Shown: in pieces, positions 60,020-64,000 of the stretch | How the letters are laid out: each line of letters starts with the position of its first letter | How positions within the stretch are numbered: position 1 is the first letter of the stretch | Assembly: GCA_964568585.1 (NCBI GenBank) | Contig: CAZMQI010000009.1 | Coordinates: forward strand, 1-64,000 | From: RGZA01 sp964568585 | Lineage (GTDB): Bacteria; Pseudomonadota; Alphaproteobacteria; UBA9219; RGZA01 | Length of the DNA stretch: 64,000 bases | Reading direction: 5' to 3' | Notes under the pieces: model-generated | Seen by the model: the letters and a program-made list of their open reading frames with translations, nothing else | Told to the model about the DNA's origin: nothing | Database searches by the model: none | Made by a program: the position numbers and the translations under genes

Positions 60020-60946
60020 GTGTTGTCACGTTTATTTGCTTTTTTCGCATCATTTTTGTTCCTGACCAGTCCAGCTTATGCCGCCGAAAAGTTCGCGGTT
60101 GGCGCGCCCATTCCCTGGGGGCTTGATCTTCAGGAGGCGTTTTCACCGGTCAAGCACCGTATGCACGATTTTCACGATTTTTTATTGATCATCATCACCG
60201 CCATAACCCTCTTTGTGATGTGCCTGTTGATTTATGTAATTTTCCGTTTCAACAAAAAAGCAAATCCAAAACCTGCAAACTTCGCGCATAACACATTACT
60301 TGAAGTGGTGTGGACCGCAATTCCGGTGCTTATTCTGGTGATTGTCGGCATTCCATCGATGCAGCTTTTGTATTACGTCGATAAAACACCAAATCCTGAA
60401 TTGACGCTGAAAGCAACCGCGCACCAATGGTATTGGTCTTATGAATTGCCAGATCAAAAAGTAGAAAGCTTTGATAGCCGCCCGATTTGGGATGGAACCA
60501 AGCAGACACCTGAGCAGATTGATGCCGCGATTAAGGATGCATCACCGAACTGGATCTATGCGAATGAAAAGCCATTGCGCTTACTCGAAGTTGATAACCG
60601 TCTCGTGTTGCCTATCGATACACAGGTTCGCGTCTATACAACATCAACCGATGTTATCCATTCATTCGCCGTTCCATCGCTTGGCGTGCGTAAAGATAGT
60701 GTCGCGGGCCGTTTGAACGAAACATGGCTCAAGATTGAAAAGGAAGGCGTATATTATGGTCAGTGCTCGCAGATTTGCGGCACAGGCCACGCATTCATGC
60801 CAATTGTGATTGAAGCGGTAAGCAAAGAAAAGTTCGCGCAGTGGGTTGCCAAGAAAGCAACTGTCACAGCTCCGGACGCGCCAGCTGCGGCACCTGCTAA
60901 AAAACATTCTTCCAAGCAGAAGCTTCCACTCATCGCTCAACAATAA
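60020..60946 (+). CDS. ctaC: Cytochrome c oxidase subunit II
   Basis: 308 residues from GTG 60020 (GAGGA 9 bases upstream). Signal peptide (ending AYAA), two transmembrane helices (about 52-76 and 95-118), then the CuA domain with AHQWYWSYE, STDVIHSFAVPSLGVRKDSVAGRLNETWL and the CuA ligands in GQCSQICGTGHAFM. It accepts electrons from cytochrome c. The Ala/Pro/Lys tail is ordinary. The gap 59803-60019 is AT-rich with a TATAAT at 59877-59882 but no good -35, so the promoter is unclear. Confidence 0.97.
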   Translation: MLSRLFAFFASFLFLTSPAYAAEKFAVGAPIPWGLDLQEAFSPVKHRMHDFHDFLLIIITAITLFVMCLLIYVIFRFNKKANPKPANFAHNTLLEVVWTAIPVLILVIVGIPSMQLLYYVDKTPNPELTLKATAHQWYWSYELPDQKVESFDSRPIWDGTKQTPEQIDAAIKDASPNWIYANEKPLRLLEVDNRLVLPIDTQVRVYTTSTDVIHSFAVPSLGVRKDSVAGRLNETWLKIEKEGVYYGQCSQICGTGHAFMPIVIEAVSKEKFAQWVAKKATVTAPDAPAAAPAKKHSSKQKLPLIAQQ

Positions 60947-60987
60947 AACGTTCAGATAAAATTTATTCGATTTAGGAGTTACCATAC

Positions 60988-62574
60988 ATGTCAGCAGTAG
61001 CACACGACGCGCACCACGATGATCACAAACCAAACTTTTTTGTGCGTTGGTTTTGTTCAACCAACCATAAAGACATCGGCACCCTGTATTTGTTGTTCTC
61101 CATCATCGCCGGATTAATCGGCGGGTTGTTCTCCGTTATCATGCGTATGGAATTGCAACAGCCCGGTATGCAGTATCTTGCCGATGGCCAGATGTGGAAT
61201 GTGCTGGTGACGGCGCATGGTCTTATCATGGTGTTCTTCGTTGTGATGCCTGCTGTGATCGGCGGGTTTGGTAACTGGTTCTTGCCATTGATGATTGGCG
61301 CGCCTGATATGGCGTTCCCACGCTTGAACAACATCAGCTTCTGGTTGCTGGTTCCTTCATTCCTTTTGTTGCTTGGTTCTGTATTCGTGGGTCAAGGCGC
61401 AGGTACGGGTTGGACGGTATATCCGCCGCTTGCAACTTCCGGCCAATCAGGCCCAGCGGTTGATATGGCAATCTTCGCGCTCCATCTTGCGGGTGCATCA
61501 TCCATTTTGGGTGCGGTGAATTTCATCACCACCATCTTCAATATGCGTGCGCCTGGCATGACCATGCACAAGATGCCGTTATTCGCATGGGCAACGCTGA
61601 TTACCGCATTCTTGCTGTTGCTTGCAGTGCCTGTGCTTGGCGGCGCAATCACCATGTTGCTCACCGACCGTAACTTCGGTTCAACCTTCTTTGATCCAGC
61701 AGGCGGTGGTGACCCATTATTGTACCAGCATCTATTCTGGTTCTTTGGTCACCCTGAAGTGTACATCATGATTTTGCCGGGCTTTGGTATCATCAGCCAT
61801 ATTGTTTCAACCTTCTCCAAGAAACCGGTATTCGGTTATCTGGCGATGGCTTACGCAATGGTTTCCATCGGCGTAGTCGGCTTCGTGGTGTGGGCGCACC
61901 ACATGTATGTGTCAGGTATTGACGTTGATACACGTGCATATTTTACCGCTGCAACCCTCATCATCGCGGTGCCGACAGGGATTAAAATCTTCTCCTGGAT
62001 TGCAACGATGTGGGGCGGTTCGATTGAATTTAAAACCCCCATGCTGTGGGCTATCGGCTTCATCTTCCTGTTCACCGTTGGCGGAGTAACGGGCGTTGTG
62101 CTGGCCAATGCTGGCATCGACGTTGTGTTGCATAATACTTATTATGTGGTGGCGCATTTCCACTATGTGTTATCGCTAGGCGCAGTGTTCACCATTTTTG
62201 CCGGTTTCTATTACTGGATTGGCAAGATGTCGGGTCGTCAATATCCGGAATGGATGGGTGTTGTGCATTTCTGGCTCACCTTCATTGGTGTGAACCTTAC
62301 CTTCTTCCCACAACATTTCCTGGGTCTGCAAGGTATGCCGCGCCACTATCCTGATTATCCGGATGCATTAGCCGGCTGGAATCTGGTGTCATCCATCGGC
62401 TCCTACATCTCCTATGCCGGCGCATGGTGGTTCGTTTTGGTTGTCATCGTGACCCTGACCAAAGGTAAAAAGGTTGGTGCGAATTACTGGAATGAATATG
62501 CCAATACATTGGAATGGACATTGCCATCACCACCACCTTTCCATCAATTCGAAACACTACCACGCGTAAAATAG
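60988..62574 (+). CDS. ctaD: Cytochrome c oxidase subunit I (aa3 type)
   Basis: 528 residues, twelve helices. Heme-copper oxidase core with NVLVTAHGLIMVFF (low-spin heme His), the CuB/heme a3 region FWFFGHPEVYIMILPGFGIISHI with the cross-linked His-Tyr, the K-channel, and the double His VVAHFHYVLS. D-channel motif MIGAPDMAFPRLNNISFW is intact, so full proton pumping is expected. AGGAGTTACCATAC precedes the ATG. Confidence 0.98.
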   Translation: MSAVAHDAHHDDHKPNFFVRWFCSTNHKDIGTLYLLFSIIAGLIGGLFSVIMRMELQQPGMQYLADGQMWNVLVTAHGLIMVFFVVMPAVIGGFGNWFLPLMIGAPDMAFPRLNNISFWLLVPSFLLLLGSVFVGQGAGTGWTVYPPLATSGQSGPAVDMAIFALHLAGASSILGAVNFITTIFNMRAPGMTMHKMPLFAWATLITAFLLLLAVPVLGGAITMLLTDRNFGSTFFDPAGGGDPLLYQHLFWFFGHPEVYIMILPGFGIISHIVSTFSKKPVFGYLAMAYAMVSIGVVGFVVWAHHMYVSGIDVDTRAYFTAATLIIAVPTGIKIFSWIATMWGGSIEFKTPMLWAIGFIFLFTVGGVTGVVLANAGIDVVLHNTYYVVAHFHYVLSLGAVFTIFAGFYYWIGKMSGRQYPEWMGVVHFWLTFIGVNLTFFPQHFLGLQGMPRHYPDYPDALAGWNLVSSIGSYISYAGAWWFVLVVIVTLTKGKKVGANYWNEYANTLEWTLPSPPPFHQFETLPRVK

Positions 62575-62579
62575 TATCA

Positions 62580-63527
62580 ATGACACTGTCACCTTTCGCG
62601 CTACAGGACAACCAACCGCTTGCATCAGACGTTGAGGCAAGCGTCCGCGATTATATTGCCTTATTGAAACCACGGGTGATGTCATTGGTGGTTTTCACAG
62701 GGCTGGTGGGCATTGTGGTGGCGGAAGCTTATTCCGGCACGCATCTTCACCCGTTGCTCGCGGCTGTTGCGGTGCTATGCATCGCATTGGCCAGCGGCGC
62801 AAGCGGTGCCATCAATATGTGGTATGAACGTGATGTCGATGCATTGATGGTGCGTACTCGCAATCGTCCATTGCCACGCGGGCGTATGGCACCGGAAAAT
62901 GCGCTGGAATTCGGTGTTATCATGCTGGCCTTTTCAGTATTGTTGATGGGCGTTGCGTTGAACTGGTTCGCGGCTGCATTGCTTGCATCTGCGGCGGCGT
63001 TTTATGTGTTCGTCTATACCATCTGGCTCAAACGCCGCACACCGCAGAACATCGTGATCGGTGGTGCAGCTGGCGCATTCCCGCCAATGATTGGTTGGGC
63101 AGCGGTGACAGGTCAAATGGAAGTGCCTGCGCTTGTATTATTCGCATTGATTTTCTTTTGGACGCCGCCGCATTTCTGGGCACTCGCACTGTACCGCAGT
63201 GATGATTATGCGCGTGCAGGCATTCCCATGTTGCCTGTGGTTGCTGGTGAACGCGCGACGAAAATCCAGATGCTAATCTATACCTTGCTGCTTGCACCGA
63301 TTGCCATCGCGCCATGCTTTCTGAACTTTGCCGGTTCGGTGTATGCCGTAACCGCTAGTGTATTCAGTGTCGGTTTTATCGCTTATGCCATCGCCGTGTT
63401 CTTTGACACAAACCATCGGTTTGCCAAGGGCATGTTCAAATTTTCGCTGTTGCATTTAACAGCACTGTTCACGGCATTGCTGGTTGAACGGCTTGCCGGA
63501 ATCCCAATCACGGGATGGCAACTATGA
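62580..63527 (+). CDS. ctaB: Protoheme IX farnesyltransferase (heme O synthase)
   Basis: 315 residues from ATG 62580, 5 bases after ctaD; a longer frame from 62514 lies inside ctaD. UbiA-family prenyltransferase with the first Asp motif in NMWYERDVDALMVRTRNRPLPRG and the second in LYRSDDYARAGIPMLPVV. Makes heme O, the substrate of CtaA. Overlaps the next small gene by 4 bases. Confidence 0.97.
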   Translation: MTLSPFALQDNQPLASDVEASVRDYIALLKPRVMSLVVFTGLVGIVVAEAYSGTHLHPLLAAVAVLCIALASGASGAINMWYERDVDALMVRTRNRPLPRGRMAPENALEFGVIMLAFSVLLMGVALNWFAAALLASAAAFYVFVYTIWLKRRTPQNIVIGGAAGAFPPMIGWAAVTGQMEVPALVLFALIFFWTPPHFWALALYRSDDYARAGIPMLPVVAGERATKIQMLIYTLLLAPIAIAPCFLNFAGSVYAVTASVFSVGFIAYAIAVFFDTNHRFAKGMFKFSLLHLTALFTALLVERLAGIPITGWQL

Positions 63528-63667
63528 CGGATCCCATCGTGAAAGTATCCATTCCTCCAGCGCGCGCGAAACGTAACATTGCTATCGCCATCGGGCTTAT
63601 CGCATTTGTAGTTATTATTTATGTAGTAACGATTATTAAAATCAACATTAATGGTGGCATTCAATGA
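63524..63667 (+). CDS. 47-residue membrane protein between ctaB and ctaG
   Basis: ATGA overlap with ctaB at the start and with ctaG at the end (63664-63667), so translation is coupled on both sides. A basic N-terminal part (SIPPARAKRN) is followed by one hydrophobic helix (IAIAIGLIAFVVIIYVVTII). Small single-helix proteins occur at this place in alphaproteobacterial oxidase operons (CoxF-type). It may assist CtaG or oxidase assembly; function not shown. Confidence 0.75.
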   Translation: MTDPIVKVSIPPARAKRNIAIAIGLIAFVVIIYVVTIIKININGGIQ

Positions 63668-64000
63668 GCGAGCCATCTGATTTACAAAACAAAAACCGCA
63701 GTATTGGATTGAAGTTGGCAGGCGGCGTTTTTGCCATGCTGGCTTTGGCATTCATTTCTGTGCCGCTTTATAATCTGTACTGCAAGACGACCGGGTTTGG
63801 CGGTGCAACACAGGTTGCCGCGGCGCCTTCAACCGATGGCATTCTGGAACGCAAAGTCAAAATCCGCTTTAACGCGGATGTGTCGCCGGGATTGTTGTGG
63901 AGCTTCAAACCCACCATGAATGAAATCGAAGTGAATATTGGTGAAGCACAAAAAATTGTTTATCGCGCGCAAAACCAAAGCAAGACTGACGAAGTCGGCA
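63664..64000 (+). CDS. ctaG: Cytochrome c oxidase assembly protein CtaG (Cox11), 5' part
   Basis: About 112 residues visible before the window ends. One transmembrane helix (about 16-36), VPLYNLYCKTTGFGGATQVA with the copper-site cysteine region, then the start of the Ig-like periplasmic domain (RKVKIRFNADVSPGLLWSFKPTMNEIEVNIGE). It delivers copper to the CuB site of subunit I. The frame runs off the window. Confidence 0.93.
   Translation, partial: MSEPSDLQNKNRSIGLKLAGGVFAMLALAFISVPLYNLYCKTTGFGGATQVAAAPSTDGILERKVKIRFNADVSPGLLWSFKPTMNEIEVNIGEAQKIVYRAQNQSKTDEVG

Overview
The window is a chromosomal segment of an alphaproteobacterium with moderate GC. Evidence for the class: the ribosomal supercluster runs into degP and rarA after rplQ; fliX is divergent from flgI; a fliM, DUF6468-like, motE, cheY, cheZ block is present; and argH, a tiny lipoprotein, lysA and a DUF4175-like gene lie in a row. 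A Micavibrio-like or other deep-branching lineage is an inference only. One run of 10 Ns (56778-56787) marks an assembly gap.

Layout. 1-13840: end of fusA, tuf, then the S10 and spc ribosomal operons to secY and adk, without rpmD (L30) between rpsE and rplO. 13837-17904: a reverse-strand MFS transporter and a forward three-gene signalling cassette (CheY-like receiver, CheX-like phosphatase, membrane CheA-like HPt kinase) separating adk from the alpha operon. 18252-20780: rpsM, rpsK, rpoA, rplQ. 20782-26662: a small cysteine-patterned lipoprotein, an SMR transporter, degP, rarA, nadB, nadC. 26832-35678: a type IV pilus/type II secretion-like operon (secretin, ASH-like/PilP-like protein, ATPase, GspF-like protein, two bitopic inner-membrane proteins, an atypical pilin). 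35934-36500: a DJ-1-fold protein without the nucleophile cysteine. 36502-41286 (reverse): argH, LptM-like lipoprotein, lysA, a shortened DUF4175-like gene and ctaA. 41322-41888: a TlpA-like thioredoxin.

41893-56777 is a flagellar and chemotaxis region: flgD-fliK, flgI-flgJ-flgN and flgF-flgG-flgA-flgH on the reverse strand; fliX, dksA, an unknown secreted protein, fliL-fliM-DUF6468-motE and cheY-cheZ on the forward strand. Five sequences matching 10 of 12 fixed positions of the sigma-54 consensus lie upstream of fliK, flgI, flgF and fliL (two overlapping), which fits FliX-type control of sigma-54 flagellar promoters. After the gap come a 968-residue TPR protein and the cytochrome c oxidase genes ctaC, ctaD, ctaB, a 47-residue membrane protein and the start of ctaG; ctaA for the same heme A pathway sits 23 kb upstream.

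No rRNA or tRNA gene, CRISPR array, insertion sequence or prophage was recognised. All promoter and terminator calls were made by eye.
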